DNA of 64,000 bases, from contig OY757023.1 in the NCBI GenBank assembly GCA_963580285.1, positions 124,053,440-124,117,439 on the forward strand, written 5' to 3'. Position numbers and translations under genes: made by a program. Shown piece by piece: positions 1 through 11,164 of the stretch (position 1 is its first letter; every line of letters begins with the position of its first letter). The notes below the pieces were generated by a model. That model ran no database searches. It was given only the letters and a program-made list of their open reading frames with translations, and was not told where the DNA came from. The DNA comes from Lucinisca nassula. Its lineage: Eukaryota; Mollusca; Bivalvia; Lucinida; Lucinidae.

Positions 1-440
1 CAAAGGTTCTTTCAGATTTTTGGTGACCTTGACCTTATTTTCAAGGGAACAGGCCCACAAAAAAAGACAAAGACTTGTCTGAACCCAGTCTCATAAACAA
101 AACCGAAGAAATTTGGTCAAACTTGGTATATTATATGATTGCAACTTACAAAAGATTTGATTACATTTTGGTGACCTTATTCTCTAGGCCACAGTCTCCA
201 GAAACCTGTCCATTTTGCTTATTTTGCACACTGTCTCATTTAAGCATTGATGAATGTTTTGGTCAAACTTGGTATATAATATTTAATAACAAACCTACCA
301 AATTTGATAAGATTTGGTGACCTTGACCTTTTATATAATGACCTTTTTTTTTAAGGTCACAGGCTCCCGAAAACTAATAGGTTTTGGGGAAAAATGGCTT
401 GCTTGTGCACCTTATATTTTGGTGGCCTTAACCTAGTTAT
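1..440. repeat. Degenerate tandem array, about 120-bp unit
   Basis: The words 'ggtgaccttgacctt', 'ggtcaaacttggtatat' and 'cacaggctcc' recur about every 120 bases. Such diverged long-period arrays are usual in bivalve repeats and are often the body of helentron-like elements. The 81-residue frame from 75 is a by-product of the array. No gene seen. Confidence 0.7.
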
Positions 441-444
441 TTAA

Positions 445-1028
445 CCCTTTACCACTCAGATACATGCTTTTACGTGTCTGCACTCCCCCCCCCCCATTTT
501 AAGCCCCAGAAGCACCTAAAATCTGCATTTCTGTTCCTGGATAGTTATGTTTGCTTTAGGATTTGTTGGGTAAAAAGTGACCTGTTTTTTTCGCGCGCCT
601 CCCACTGAAAATATTCTGGGGGAGGGGGGGGATTGAAGGGGGGGCAACGCCCCCCCCTCACATCCCGAAAATTTTGGGTGTATGGGTGTAAAAATGCCTG
701 AAATTGATGATGATAAAACATGCTGCAAACAGTGAAAATGGCCAGTGCCAAACACCTTAATTGTTGCCTTGACAGCTGTGTGAAGATTAAAATGTGGTCA
801 AAAATTCATGTGAAAACACACTGCCAACTTTGAGATGCCCCCTCTTTACCATGACAACAATGATCAAGTCATGAAAGGTTGCGTTTGAAAGGCTACTGCC
901 CAATGAACATTCATACCGAGTTTGGTGTAAAACAGACCATCCATTATGAAACAATGGCTAGTTGAAGTTGCCGTCAGGTGCAACACTGAAAATCAGCGAA
1001 ATTCACAAAATCCCTGAGTGGTAAAGGG
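445..1028. mobile_element. 584-bp TTAA-flanked element (piggyBac-like, non-autonomous)
   Basis: The element begins CCCTTTACCACTCAG at 445-459 and ends with the exact reverse complement CTGAGTGGTAAAGGG at 1014-1028. TTAA lies on both sides (441-444 and 1029-1032). A 15-bp perfect terminal inverted repeat starting CCC plus TTAA duplication is the signature of piggyBac-type transposition. The interior holds G-runs and C-runs facing each other around 610-665 and no transposase, so it is non-autonomous. The short minus-strand frames at 516-755 are only this element. Confidence 0.85.
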
Positions 1029-1045
1029 TTAAAGTCCCAATAGGT

Positions 1046-1083
1046 GTGTGTGGGGGGGGGGGGGGGGGGTGGGGGGGGGGGGG
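1046..1083. repeat. Poly-G low-complexity tract
   Basis: An almost pure run of G, broken by single T bases, starts just after the TTAA-flanked element. It could form a G-quadruplex, and its length is likely unstable or mis-assembled. Confidence 0.85.
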
Positions 1084-1604
1084 TGAATTGTTTTCCTCTG
1101 GTAACATTTCTTGTTGCAAGAAGTCCTTAATGTGTCCAAATTTTTGGGACTTCCATGGTAATGTGAAATTTTGAAACTGACAATTAAATGTGCAAAACCT
1201 CTGTTAGCTTGGATCTGATGTTTTCATAGCTAATAACAAGGATGATTAGGGACAATTTTCCTTATTTATTGTTAAAATTATGTTGTGGCATACTTGTCTG
1301 AATTACCCACAACATGTTTTTGTGGAGAAATAATAGAAATCATCCTCAAATTATTCTTGTTACACCATTGCTAATTAAGGCTGGCACGATTAATCGTATA
1401 ATCGATTAATTGATTGAAAGTCCACAAAAACAAAAATGATTATCGTTACTGACTTGCTTGCAATCGATTTTTGATACATGTAAGTACAATATGGTGCCTA
1501 AAATAGCTGAATTAGTGGCAAACAGTGCAGACCCTGATGAGACATATGGTAAAGTACAACATATGGTAAGTGTTGTGCTCAGATAGAAAGCCAGACAGGT
1601 AAAA

Positions 1605-1676
1605 TTGTGACCCAAATCTTCAGTGATTACCATCACGATATTGTGACCCAAATCTTCAGTGATTACCATCACGATA
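1605..1676. repeat. Exact 36-bp tandem duplication
   Basis: A 36-base unit starting 'ttgtgacccaaatc' is present twice head to tail (1605-1640, 1641-1676) without a mismatch, so the duplication is recent. Just upstream, about 1508-1535, is a fragment of the 'gcaaacagtgcagaccc' MITE arm. Confidence 0.85.
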
Positions 1677-1685
1677 ACAAGTCCG

Positions 1686-1870
1686 TGAAACGAAGACCCC
1701 CCTAAACCCCATTTTATATAGAGAAAAGTGGGGTTTACGGGGCTATACTTCATCTGCGTTATTTTTGCCCAAAAACATAGATTGTGGGTACTCGTTAGAA
1801 CTGCCTCATTGATGCGGTTCTAACGAGCACCCACAATCTCTGTTGAAAGCAGAAATAATAAAGATGTTAT
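1686..1870. mobile_element. Palindromic element P1, copy 1
   Basis: A central inverted repeat (about 1775-1845) contains 'gggtactcgttagaac' and its complement, flanked by the poly-T/A 'ttatttttgc' and 'gcagaaataata' arms and a 'gaccccc...aaaccccattttatat' wing. The same arrangement recurs at 18.8, 27.8, 40.6, 43.6, 52.4, 53.9 and 54.3 kb, so it is a dispersed foldback/MITE family. Confidence 0.8.
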
Positions 1871-1877
1871 CATTTTT

Positions 1878-3460
1878 TTGCCCCCCAGGAGGGCATATAG
1901 TTTTTGCATTGTCCGTTTTGGGGTTTGTGCATTTGTAAGTCCGCACTTTTTTTGTGATGCGAACTACTTCCACATTTCTTCAGTGATTGAGCTGAAACTT
2001 TGCACATGCATTCCTTGTGAGATGAAGGGATGCCTAACACAATTTTCACGTTGGTCCTATCATTTTCGAAGGCGTTATGGCCCTTTCCTCAAATTGGCTC
2101 CCACGGGCAGCTCTATTACCTAATATTTTTCATTTTCTGACACCATGTTGGATGCATTTCTTACGGACCTGTTTTCCTAATGTAATTGATTATCAGTCAG
2201 AATGGCAGGACATTAATCAATATATTGGTAATCCATGTTATGAGAAAATCACACCTTGATGTTTGTTCAATGATGTACATAATTACCTCATACATAGGTT
2301 CAGATTTCCATTATGACTGATGTTGCAAGGAAATGAAAGCCTTAAACCACATCATCAAATTACCTTTTTGTTGTTTTCGGGATATTTCTGTTTGAAATCT
2401 GAAATATTTCACCCAAAAAAGAACAGTTTTGAACAGTTTGTGCTAATAACAGTGTTCATGTGGTATTTATGACTAAAGGCACAATGAAGTTTGGAACCTT
2501 TTCAATGGTTATCATTTTTATATGCCCTTTTGAAAAACGGGACATATTATGTTATGCTGCCCGGCTTCCATCTGTGCATCATCTGTAAATTTTTTGTTTC
2601 CGGATAACTCCTCCGACAGTCTATATCCGGTTCAAGCTGAAACTTCATAAATAATTACACCATGATTAATATTTTGAGGTTACTTTCCACCAAATTATAA
2701 TAGAGTTATGCCCCTTTGAATTTTTTTGTAAACTTTTGGTTTCCAGATAACTCCTACATTTTACATCCAATCAAGCTGAAACTTCATAAAAAGTTAGAAC
2801 GTGATGTGGGGCAGTGCATGTTGTTTCGAGGTTACAGTCCACCAAGTAATAATAATAGAGTTATGCCCCTTTGAAAAATTCTGTTAACATTTTGTTTCCG
2901 GACAACTACATTTTTTTTTCAATGAAGCTGAAACATTACACACAGTAAGACCATGATGTGGAACAACACATTATTTTGAGGTTACGGTCTGGCAAATATT
3001 ACCAGAAATATGCTTTCACAGATTTTTCTACAGTTTACATCTGATGAAGCTGAAACTTCAAAAATAATAAAATAATAATAATAATCAACCTTTTTTATAG
3101 AGGGTAACACATTTAGTACTAGTACTAATCTTCCATGTGGCCCTCTTTTCCTGGGTAGGAGCCAGTACTAAGCAATGTGGATAAAGTTTCTTACTCAAGG
3201 AAACTTAACAACACATGGCGCTTTCGAGGATCGAACCAGCTACCTCTCGATCTCAAATCCGATGCTTTACCACTGCACCACAGCCACAGCACACCACATA
3301 TAGTAAGACTATGATGTGGAATAGCTCATATCATTTTGAGGTAATGGTCCTGCAAATATTTCCAGAGTTACGCCGCTTTCACAGATTTTTCTTAACATTT
3401 TGTTTCAGGATAACTCTCACATTTTACATCTGATGAAACTGAGCTGTTTGATATATAGGT
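1878..3460. repeat. Tandem array with 'tatgcccctttgaa' units, about 150 bp
   Basis: Units contain 'gttatgcccctttgaa', 'tttgtttccggataactcc', 'aagctgaaacttcata' and 'ttttgaggttac', repeated from about 2520 to 3450 with strong divergence. The array starts in a 'gcccccc-agg-agggcatat' hairpin at about 1880, as arrays of this class do in bivalves. It is interrupted by a SINE at about 3095-3290. No gene. Confidence 0.7.
3095..3290 (-). mobile_element. tRNA-headed SINE inside the array
   Basis: On the minus strand, 3290-3220 reads as a tRNA-like head with A-box 'gtggtgcagtggtaaa' and B-box 'ggttcgatcc', followed by a body ending near 3095. The acceptor stem does not pair as in a functional tRNA, and the array continues on both sides, so this is a retroposon insertion rather than a tRNA gene. 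Confidence 0.7.
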
Positions 3461-3710
3461 GGTGTGTGTGTGAGGTTTATATCCCACCAGCAGCTGAGGT
3501 CAGACTGAGACGAGATGTCAGTTTAAGACGCGTCGGAAAGTCTTGAGAAGCTCTGGACCAAACCCACAACTCGGGAGATGATTAGTATAAGCGTTTCGCT
3601 TGTTTTCAAATCCTGTCATTGTAAATTGAATTGACTTGTCAAATGAAATGAATAAATATTGTTTAAACCAAGCCCACAACCCCAGGTTTATCGGGCGAGC
3701 GATATGTAGG
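3460..3710 (-). mobile_element. Decayed SINE A fragment
   Basis: Read on the minus strand, the region ends in the 'gctgctggtgggatataaac' tail followed by a CA-rich simple repeat, related to the 'gttggtgggacgtaaaac' tail of the SINEs at 31.2 kb. The head is degenerate ('ctcgggag...gttcgatc' is lost). The 66-residue frame over it is not a gene. Confidence 0.45.
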
Positions 3711-3924
3711 AAGACCATGATGTGGAGCAGTCCATATTTTGGTTCTAATGATGTTTTGTCAAGATATTAGGTTGTTGCCTCAATTAGGTAGTTCTAATGA
3801 GCACACAAATTAGCAGTTTTGCATTAAAGCTGATATCATTATTATGGCACCTTCAAATCATCTTTTAATGAGTTGTTGTTTGCTGATGATATAATTGTAA
3901 AAAACTTATTGCTGAACAGTTTTT

Positions 3925-5478
3925 AGCTCACCTCACCGAAGGTCATGGTGAGCTTTTGTGACTCTGAGATGGCTGGCGTTGTCGTCCGTGCGTAAACTTT
4001 TGTGAACACCCTATATTTGTTGGTTCTATTGGGGGTTTAACTGCCCAGTCAACAATATTTAGGTCATTTTTGAGCCGATCAGTTTACCTATCCACACTTT
4101 TCCTGGGCAGGCTTATATGTAAGCGGTTAACCAGTACAGTGCACATTCTTTCACCAGACACTGACATCTGTCCTTCTGTAATCAGCAGATCAATCTCCAC
4201 GAAAGAATGTTGCCGACCCTGGCAGGTATTGAATCCGCGTCCTGATCACCAGTCAGACGCGCATCCGACTGAGCTACCGAGGCCGACGTGAACACTCTTG
4301 GACACAGTTTTTGGCCAATCATCATTAAAATAGCTCAGAATGATCATCATGACAATATATCAGTCAAGTTCAAATATGGTTCATGTCGGGTCAAAAAGTA
4401 GGTCAGTAGGTCAAATCATAGAAAAACCTTATGAACACACTAGATGCCACAGGTTTGGACCAATCATCATCAGACTTGCTCAGAATGATCATCTTGACAA
4501 TATCTCGGTCAAGTTCGAATATGGGTAATGTCGGGTCAAAAAGTAGGTCAATAGGTCAAAGCATAGCAAAACCTTGTGAACACATTAGCGGTCACAGTTT
4601 TGGTCCTATCATCATCAATCTCGCTCAGAATGATCTTCTTAACAATATCTCGGCCATGCTCGAATATGGGTCATGTCGGGTCAAAAAGTAGGTCAGCATG
4701 TCAAATCATAGAAAAAAACTTGTGAACACTGTAGAGGCTACAGTTTTAGTCTGATCATCATCAAACTTTCTAAGAATGATTATCTTGACAATATCTCGGT
4801 CAAGTTCGAATAAGGGTCATGTCGGGTCAAAAAGTAGGTCAGTAGGTCAAATAGAAAAACCTTGTGAACACACTAGAGGCCACGGTTTTAGTCCATCATC
4901 AACCTTGCACAGATTGATCATCTTGACAATATCTCGGTCAAGTTCGAATATGGCTCATGAAGGGTCAAAACGTAGGTCAGTAGGTCAAATCATAGAAAAA
5001 CCTTGTGAACACATTAGAGGCCACAGTTTTAGTCGGATGAGCATCAGTCTAGCTCAGAATGATCATCTTGACAATATCTCGGTCAGGTTCGAATATTGGT
5101 CATGTGGGGTCAAAAAGTAGATCAGTCGGTTGAATCATTGAAAAACCTTGTGAACACACAAGAGGCCATAGTGTTGGTCTGATCATTATCAAACTTGCTC
5201 AGATTGATCATCTTGATAACATCATGGTCAAGTTTGGACAAAAAGTAGGTCAGTAGGTCAAATCATTGTAAAAATCTGAACACACTAGAGGCCAGTTTTG
5301 GTCTGATTATCATCAACCTTGCACAGAATGATCATCTTGACAACATCTCGGTCGAGTTCGAATATGGGTTATGTCAGGTCAAAAAAGTAGGTCACAGTTT
5401 TGGTCCAATTATCATAAATCTTGCTCAGAATGACCATCTTGACAATATCTGGGTTGAGGTTGAATATGGGTCATGTCG
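3925..5478. mobile_element. Helentron-like element with about 130-145-bp tandem core
   Basis: It opens with the hairpin AGCTCACC...GGTGAGCT at 3925-3954, then a 'gtcgtccgtgcgt' stretch. About nine diverged units follow, carrying 'cttgtgaacacactagaggccacag', 'caatcatcatcaaacttgctcagaatgatcatc' and 'gggtcaaaaagtaggtcag' words. The layout (terminal hairpin, minisatellite core, far end CCTCTTG) matches the elements at 15.3, 17.3 and 20.9 kb. The far end is not clear here because another array follows. ORF-like stretches are array translations. Confidence 0.65.
4030..4290 (-). mobile_element. SINE D with tRNA-like head
   Basis: Read on the minus strand, 4290-4215 is a tRNA-like head ('gtagctcagtcggatg', B-box region 'gattcaatacc'), a body of about 150 bp follows, and the tail is 'ttgactgggcagttaaac'. 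It interrupts the tandem array directly after the hairpin of the host element. A related full-length copy is at 23.84-24.08 kb and a tail-only copy at 46.2 kb. Confidence 0.7.
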
Positions 5479-6705
5479 AACATTAGGTCATTTTGTCATA
5501 ACTTTTAATCTGTTTGAGATAGAGCCTTCATATTTGGCATGTAGGCTTCTTGTGACAGGCTTCCCACCCATACAAAAAATGATGTGACCTTGACCTTAAC
5601 CTGTGCCCACTTTATCATAGCGTTTGAACCATTTGAGATAGAGCCTTCATATTTGGCATGTATGTTCCTTGTGACAAGGTCTTTCCACCCATTCAGAAAT
5701 CATATTTGGCATATAGGTTCCTTGTTACAAGGGCTTCCTATTCATGCAAAACATTACCTTGACCTTGTCATGTGACCTACTTTAACATAACTTGAACCAT
5801 TTGAGATAGGGCCTTCATATTTGGCATGTATGTTCCTTGTGACAAGGTCTTCACACCCATCCAAAATTTTTGACCTATGACTTTTACCTACTTTGTCATA
5901 ATATTTTGACCATTTGAGATAGAGCCTTCATATTTTGGCATGTAGATTCCTTGTTACAAGGGCTTCCTATTCATACAAAAATGACCTGTGACCTTGACCT
6001 TGAAATGTGACCTGCTTTAGCATAACTTTTGAACCATTTGAGATAGAGCCTTCATATTTGGCATGTAGGTTCCTTGTGACAAGGACTCCCTTTTCATACA
6101 AAAAATTACCCGTGACCTTGTCATGTGACCTACTTTATCATAACTTTTGAACCATTTGAGATAGAGCCTTTGTATTTGGCATGTTTGTTCCTTGTGACAA
6201 GGTCTTCCTACCCATACAAAAAATTTCACTTATGAACTTGACCTTTGACCTACTTTGTCATAACGTTTTGACCATTTGAGATAGAGCCTTCATATTTTGC
6301 ATGTAGGTATCTTGTGACGAGGGCTTCCTATTCATACATTTGAGATAGAGCCTTCATATTTGGCATGCATGTTTCTTCTGACAAAGGCCTCCCACCCATA
6401 CAAAAAATTTGACTGTGACCATGACCTTTGACCTACTTTCCCTTAACTTTTGAACCATTTGGGATAAAGCCTTCATATTTGTTTGGCATGTTGGTTCCTT
6501 GTGACAAGGGCTTCCCACACATACAAAAAACTTTTGACCTTTAACCTTGACCTGTGATCTACTTAATCATAACTTTTGAACCATATGAGACAGAGCCTTC
6601 ATATTTAGTATGTATGTTCTTTGTGACCAGGGCTTCCCACCCATACAAAAAATTTGACCTGTGACCTTGACCTTTTAGGCTTTTACCTACTTTAATAAAA
6701 GAAAT
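5478..6705. repeat. Tandem array, about 115-bp unit
   Basis: About ten units carry 'agatagagccttcatatttggcatgta', 'ggttccttgtgacaagg', 'cttcctacccatacaaaaa' and 'gaccttgaccttt'. Divergence is moderate and the units run continuously. No coding signal. The 63- and 70-residue frames in it are array translations. Confidence 0.85.
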
Positions 6706-6810
6706 GTATAATTAACAGTGGACCTCGAAGATCTTAAACACCTATGTCTTTTATGGTCATCGAACAAATAGGATTTTGGTACACCAGAGAGTAGACACAG
6801 CTGTTGTTAA

Positions 6811-7031
6811 CCCATTTAGTACCAGACATCCCAAAATGGGTACCCTGGCAAACAGTGCAGGCCCAGATCAGACGCCGCAGAATGCGGCGTCTGATCAGGA
6901 CCTCCACTGTTTGCTTAAAGTTCAGCCATTTTCCAAATAAATTTTGATAAAAAGACAACCTGACACCCCTAAATTTTGAAATGGACTCCTGTTATATATA
7001 AGGAGGAAGATTCCATTTGGTCCAAAAAGGG
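6811..7031 (+). mobile_element. 221-bp TTAA-flanked MITE (family M221), intact
   Basis: TTAA occurs at 6807-6810 and 7032-7035, the element starts CCCATTTAGTACCAG and ends AAAAAGGG. Near one end is a hairpin of 'gcaaacagtgcaggcccagatcagacgccgc' type with its complement around 6850-6917. A second copy of exactly the same length is at 44444-44664. TTAA plus CCC/GGG ends suggest piggyBac-type mobilisation. Confidence 0.88.
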
Positions 7032-7099
7032 TTAATGTGCTCCCTTGGTTCATCTTCAATAAATTTATATGTTGTAACTATGTGTGAAGCAATGATGCA

Positions 7100-7500
7100 G
7101 TCATTGGGGCATTATTGGCTAATCATTTACCAAGATTGTTCAAATTATAGCCCTGGGGCCAAAAGTACCCATGCACCGGGGCTCACTGGTTTTACATAGG
7201 CTTTTAATAGGGGAAACCTAAAAATTTCCACCACAGCTTATAATAGAAAAACCTACTTCTAAACCGATGGATGAATTTTGAAATAATTTAACAGGAACGT
7301 TGCATGAGTGACCCTCTAACAAAACCTTTTATTACCAACCGTCTCGTTTGCACAATATGGACCAGGACAGCGCACAATATGGACCAGGTCAGCGCACAGT
7401 ATGGACCAGGTCAGCGCACAATATGGACCAGGTCAGCGATTCAGGACCATTATGACCCTCTTGTTAAGGTTGCCTGCTCCAGAAACATCTGAAAAATGCA
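7100..7500. repeat. Dispersed repeat pieces and a 22-bp minisatellite
   Basis: 7110-7230 resembles 57770-57850 and 54470-54570 ('gaccaagattgttcaaattatagc', 'ttttacatagg'). 7240-7340 resembles the 15.4-kb array unit ('acgttgcatgagtgaccctct'). Between about 7346 and 7439 a 22-base unit 'cagcgcacaatatggacc' repeats four times. No gene. Confidence 0.7.
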
Positions 7501-7904
7501 TGTTCTTAACTCTTTTTCACACGGGGTATTCGACTACCTGACGCAGACGGATACCGAAAACGCCGACTGAAAAAACAAACATTCGTGGTGAGTTGAATAA
7601 AATCGCATTTTACGGGCATATATTAAATAGATGCCCGCAGATGCAGATAGCAATCCGTTTCGCAGTGTCTCGGAATACTTTCCACGAACTGCGGACGTAA
7701 ATCCTTCTGTCAATGACGAATTATAACCTATTTTATTCGGCAAAAATATAGATGTTTGCTGCAAGTCGGTAGTTTTTTCAGTTTTACAGCAATAATTCAT
7801 ACATAATTTTCAATGTTTCCTGAATAGCATAAAATACTTACGGATTGAGTACCTGCCATGCGTTCTTGGAATCAGCAAAAAGCAGGATTTTAGATTTGTA
7901 GATG

Positions 7905-8425
7905 TGAAATTCATGATGGCATGGAGCATTGCACTCCGCACGCAAGAGCTGTACACACGGCATCGTGTCTTGAACGAGAGGTGGCGGGAAGAGAGAACTG
8001 GTAGCAACTCCTTGAATTTCTTCCAGGCTGTTTATACACGTGATGTTGAAAGGTCGCAAGAACCCGCTGCTGAGAGCATATCACCTATGTAGCAAAAGGA
8101 AGCTACAACCACCAGCTTGTCGGATCTGCCTTGGACTTCCCTCTGTGGTCTGCCATCTAAAGGGCGTGCAGTTCCTTGGCACCGTGAACACCTGTAATCA
8201 GGGTCCTCTATCAAGCGCTTGAGCCCACTGCATTTCTTGTGCACCCAGAACTTGCAGCCATTTCAAAAGATACTGTTACTGCCCACTCCAGTACAACATA
8301 CAGCGCATGGGAACTGGCCTGTACTCTGCAGGAGGTCTAGACCTGTACCACAGATCATGATCTTTGTCTTTCCTGCATTCACCCTCAGCCATTTTGCCTC
8401 CGTTGCATCTTGGAGGCATGCGCAT
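7905..8425 (-). pseudogene. Broken LINE reverse-transcriptase C-terminal fragment
   Basis: Minus-strand frames give, in order: a WLRVNAGKTK-type segment (about 8420-8340) found after the RT palm; a Cys/His zinc-ribbon stretch (CxxC...HKKC...DPDYRCSRC, about 8250-8160); FCYIGDMLSAAG (about 8080); and RVYSSCVRSAMLHA (about 7950-7915). These are C-terminal landmarks of a non-LTR retrotransposon ORF2 common in molluscs. At least two frameshifts separate the pieces and the sequence breaks off at about 7910. It lies within the 4961-bp TIR element. Confidence 0.75.
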
Positions 8426-8445
8426 ATTACTTTAAATAGCGCATA

Positions 8446-8735
8446 TGATTTGTTTGTTTGATTTGAGGTTTAACGTCCCCGTCAACACTGTATAGGCCAT
8501 TTTGGAGACGTTGCTTCCAATTTTGTGGGACTTCTACCCGACATTGAGATGAAATGACACCTCAAGCCATGTCGCCCAATGAAACCAATAGGGTTTATAA
8601 GCATGGACGGCCCGACTCGCGCCGCTTTGCCTGTGCAGGCTTAGGTCCTCTAAGCGGTTTACCGGTACTCGTGTACGGTCGGTTTCAGCTCTGCGTGGAC
8701 ATCTATTTCTTCAAGCCCCGATAGGCGTGAGGCCG
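8446..8735 (-). mobile_element. SINE R1 copy with 11-bp target duplication
   Basis: R1 is the most abundant repeat here. Its sense orientation starts near 'cccgcccatcggggcttgaag', runs through 'tgcatgatgcttccacgcag' and 'ggtaaaccgcttagaggatc', and ends 'gacggggacgttaaacctc' with a CAAA-rich tail. This copy is on the minus strand and is bracketed by AATAGCGCATA at 8435-8445 and 8736-8746, showing insertion with target duplication. Confidence 0.9.
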
Positions 8736-9182
8736 AATAGCGCATAGGGCCCGTCACTTTTTTATTAGGTGTCATAAATCTGTAATGTTAGATACTTTTA
8801 CGATCAAATAGGCAAGATTTGTAAATTTCCTTTGGTTTATTAATAGCGTAATCCCACAAAACAACTACGGACACGAATTCAGTCATTCTTGTTACCTTTT
8901 GTCCATGCAGAATTCTTTTAATTTCATTCTTTTGACAGATAAATATGATTATACATTACATTTCAAAACAGATCGTACTAGAACTGTACGAGTTTGTTTC
9001 ATTATTTTGATTAATAAATACGATTATACATTATTATAACGACGTTGATATGACGTTGTTCCAGCGTGTGGTACATATTGGTAGGGTAGTGTCTTACGAA
9101 ATAACGGATAAACAATATGAAATTTATAGAAAAAAAAAATCGGGAAAGAATGACGCACATGAAAGAATGCCAATATAATTAA

Positions 9183-9396
9183 CCCATATATGCATAGCGG
9201 CTCTTTTCTCGGAAATCAGCAAACAGTGCAGACCCAGATCAGAAGCCGCAGAACACTGTCTGATCTGGGTCTACACTGTTTGCTAAAAGAACATTCATTT
9301 TTGTAAAATTTGGCTCAAAAAATAAACCTGACACCCTTATAATTGGAAAACACCACCCCAAGGTTACTAGGTGGAAGATTCCATTGTCTATATGGA
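9183..9396 (+). mobile_element. M221 MITE, diverged copy
   Basis: TTAA is present at 9179-9182 and 9397-9400. The interior keeps the 'gcaaacagtgcagacccagatcagaagccgc' hairpin arm with its complement, then 'cctgacacccttataattgg' and 'ggtggaagattccatt' as in the intact copies. The right terminus has lost its GGG. Confidence 0.75.
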
Positions 9397-9481
9397 TTAA
9401 AACATAAGAACCTCACCCCACCCCCTTCAGCATAAAAAAATGGATGACCAAACAGGTGTCCAAAATTAAATATTGCCAGGA

Positions 9482-9750
9482 TATTTGTTTGTTTGAATTG
9501 AGGTTTAACGTCCTCGTCAACACTATTTAGGTCATTCTGGAGACGCTGCTTCCAATTTTGTGGGACTTTTATCCGATATTGAGATGAAATGATATCTCAA
9601 ACCCTGTCACCCAAAGAAACCAAAAGGCTTATATGCATTGGACGGTCTGACTAACACCACTTTGCCTTAGTACTTATGTGTGGTCAGTTTTTGGTCTGCT
9701 TGGCGGCACCATGCAGCCCATCTATTTCTTCAAGCCCCGATAGGCTGGTG
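9482..9750 (-). mobile_element. SINE R1 copy
   Basis: Minus-strand R1, from the CAAA-type tail at 9482 to 'aagccccgataggc' at about 9750. It is more diverged than the 8.4-kb copy, with a deletion between the 'ttgccttag' and 'gtacttatgtg' segments. Confidence 0.85.
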
Positions 9751-9756
9751 CGTTTG

Positions 9757-9905
9757 AGTTTTACGTCCTCACCAACACCAAGGTCATAGCGAGACGGGAC
9801 CTCATTTGAAAGAATCGCCCGAAAGTCTGGTGAAGCCCGGGATCGATCCCACGACCCCTGGTTTGCGAGGCGAGTAGTTTATCCTCTAAACAACGGTGGC
9901 TTCTA
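9757..9905 (-). mobile_element. SINE A copy, tRNA-headed
   Basis: On the minus strand, a tRNA-like head (9905-9825; 'ccaccgttgtttagagg', B-box 'gatcgatccc') is followed by 'cagactttcgggcgattc' and the 'gttggtgaggacgtaaaac' tail. It adjoins R1 directly. Confidence 0.75.
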
Positions 9906-10205
9906 ATTGGCATACATGGGATATAATAACGAAGCGGAATGAATACAAAGTACCCGCATGTAACACAGTGTGTTTATACAGATGCCTATGCCAAGATGAA
10001 ACCTCCCATTCGGAGCTGACTCATCATGATCTACTATATCTCGCGTTTTGATGATTTTAATTGAAGCATCTTACATAATAAGCAACTATACATGTATTTC
10101 GCAAAATTCAAAGATGAAAGTGGCAGAAACTTATGGCGTAAGTGTAAAGATTTTGTCAGCTGTCTGAGGGATTAAACTATGCAGTACGAGGTCAATATTT
10201 CTCAA

Positions 10206-10498
10206 TTTGTTTGTTTGATTTGAGGTTTAATGTCCCCGTCAACACGGTAAAGGTCATTTTGGAGACGTTGCTTCCAATTTTGTGGGACTTTTACCCGACA
10301 TTGAGATGAAATGACATCTCAAGCCCTGCCGCCCAATGAAACCAATAGCGTTTATAAGCATGGACGGGCCGACTCGCACCACTTTGCCTGGGCAGGCTTA
10401 GATCCTCTAAGCGGTTTACCAGTGCGGGTCGGTTTCAGCTCTGCGTGGAAGATCATGCAGCCCATATATTTCTTCTAGCCCCGATGGGCGGGGGCCGA
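10206..10498 (-). mobile_element. SINE R1 copy with 13-bp target duplication
   Basis: Minus-strand R1, near full length. Flanks are CAATATTTCTCAA (10193-10205) and CAATATTTGTCAA (10499-10511), 12 of 13 identical. A scrap of the M221 hairpin ('agacgccgcaaaaatcgg', 'ctacaccgtttgct') follows at about 10545-10585. Confidence 0.9.
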
Positions 10499-11087
10499 CA
10501 ATATTTGTCAAGCGTCCCAAATATGGCAATGCAGATCAAGAGGAGACGCCGCAAAAATCGGTTATTGGTCTACACCGTTTGCTTAAACCGTCAGTCTCTT
10601 TGTAAAACTTACAACAAATAAAACAAAGGAGAAACCCGCCAGTCAAGTATTGTCATGTGGCAGAATTCTGTTTTTCATATATGGGGTACATGTACCATGA
10701 AAGGCGTCTGCGACCAGGTAAGAATCATATCAACCTGTGTAGCTGTACAGTCTGATTGCTTTCAGATGCATCTCGGTGCAGAAATGATTTAATACGACAT
10801 TGGATGGAATGGATAAAATTGCGCCGATGCGAAACATGTCCAAATATTTCGAACAGACAGTGTCATATGAATGTCTACATTTTGCTAAGAATGACAGAAA
10901 TGAAGAAATACCACGCATTTTGTGTAAGTGTGCAAGCCAACAGTTTGGAGTGATGTCTATCCATCAGCAGTTGAAACCTGCTTTCTCAAGAACAATTTTG
11001 ACAGATTGCATTCACATTTCCTATACACGTTCATATCGTGTAAAATCCGCCACTTTTACCTGTACGACGGTTCTTCATCTTCTTCGT

Positions 11088-11089
11088 CT

Positions 11090-11127
<38 letters not shown>
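11088..11127. repeat. (TAC)n microsatellite
   Basis: A pure trinucleotide run of about 13 units. It makes the poly-Thr and poly-Tyr stretches of the 112- and 103-residue frames here, so those frames are not treated as genes. Confidence 0.95.
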
Positions 11128-11164
11128 TATTAAGATAAGTTCACTTATTTTCATCCAATCATCA

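Noticed and set aside
516..755. Overlapping minus-strand frames with Pro/Gly-rich segments
   Set aside because: They translate the G- and C-runs of the TTAA-flanked element.
1046..1083. G-quadruplex regulatory element
   Set aside because: The run could fold, but it is a plain homopolymer with no gene nearby; only low complexity is supported.
4340..5120. Series of frames with repeated MIILTISRSSSNMG-like peptides
   Set aside because: They reflect the about 140-bp tandem unit and are interrupted by stops between units. The peptide changes frame and decays freely.
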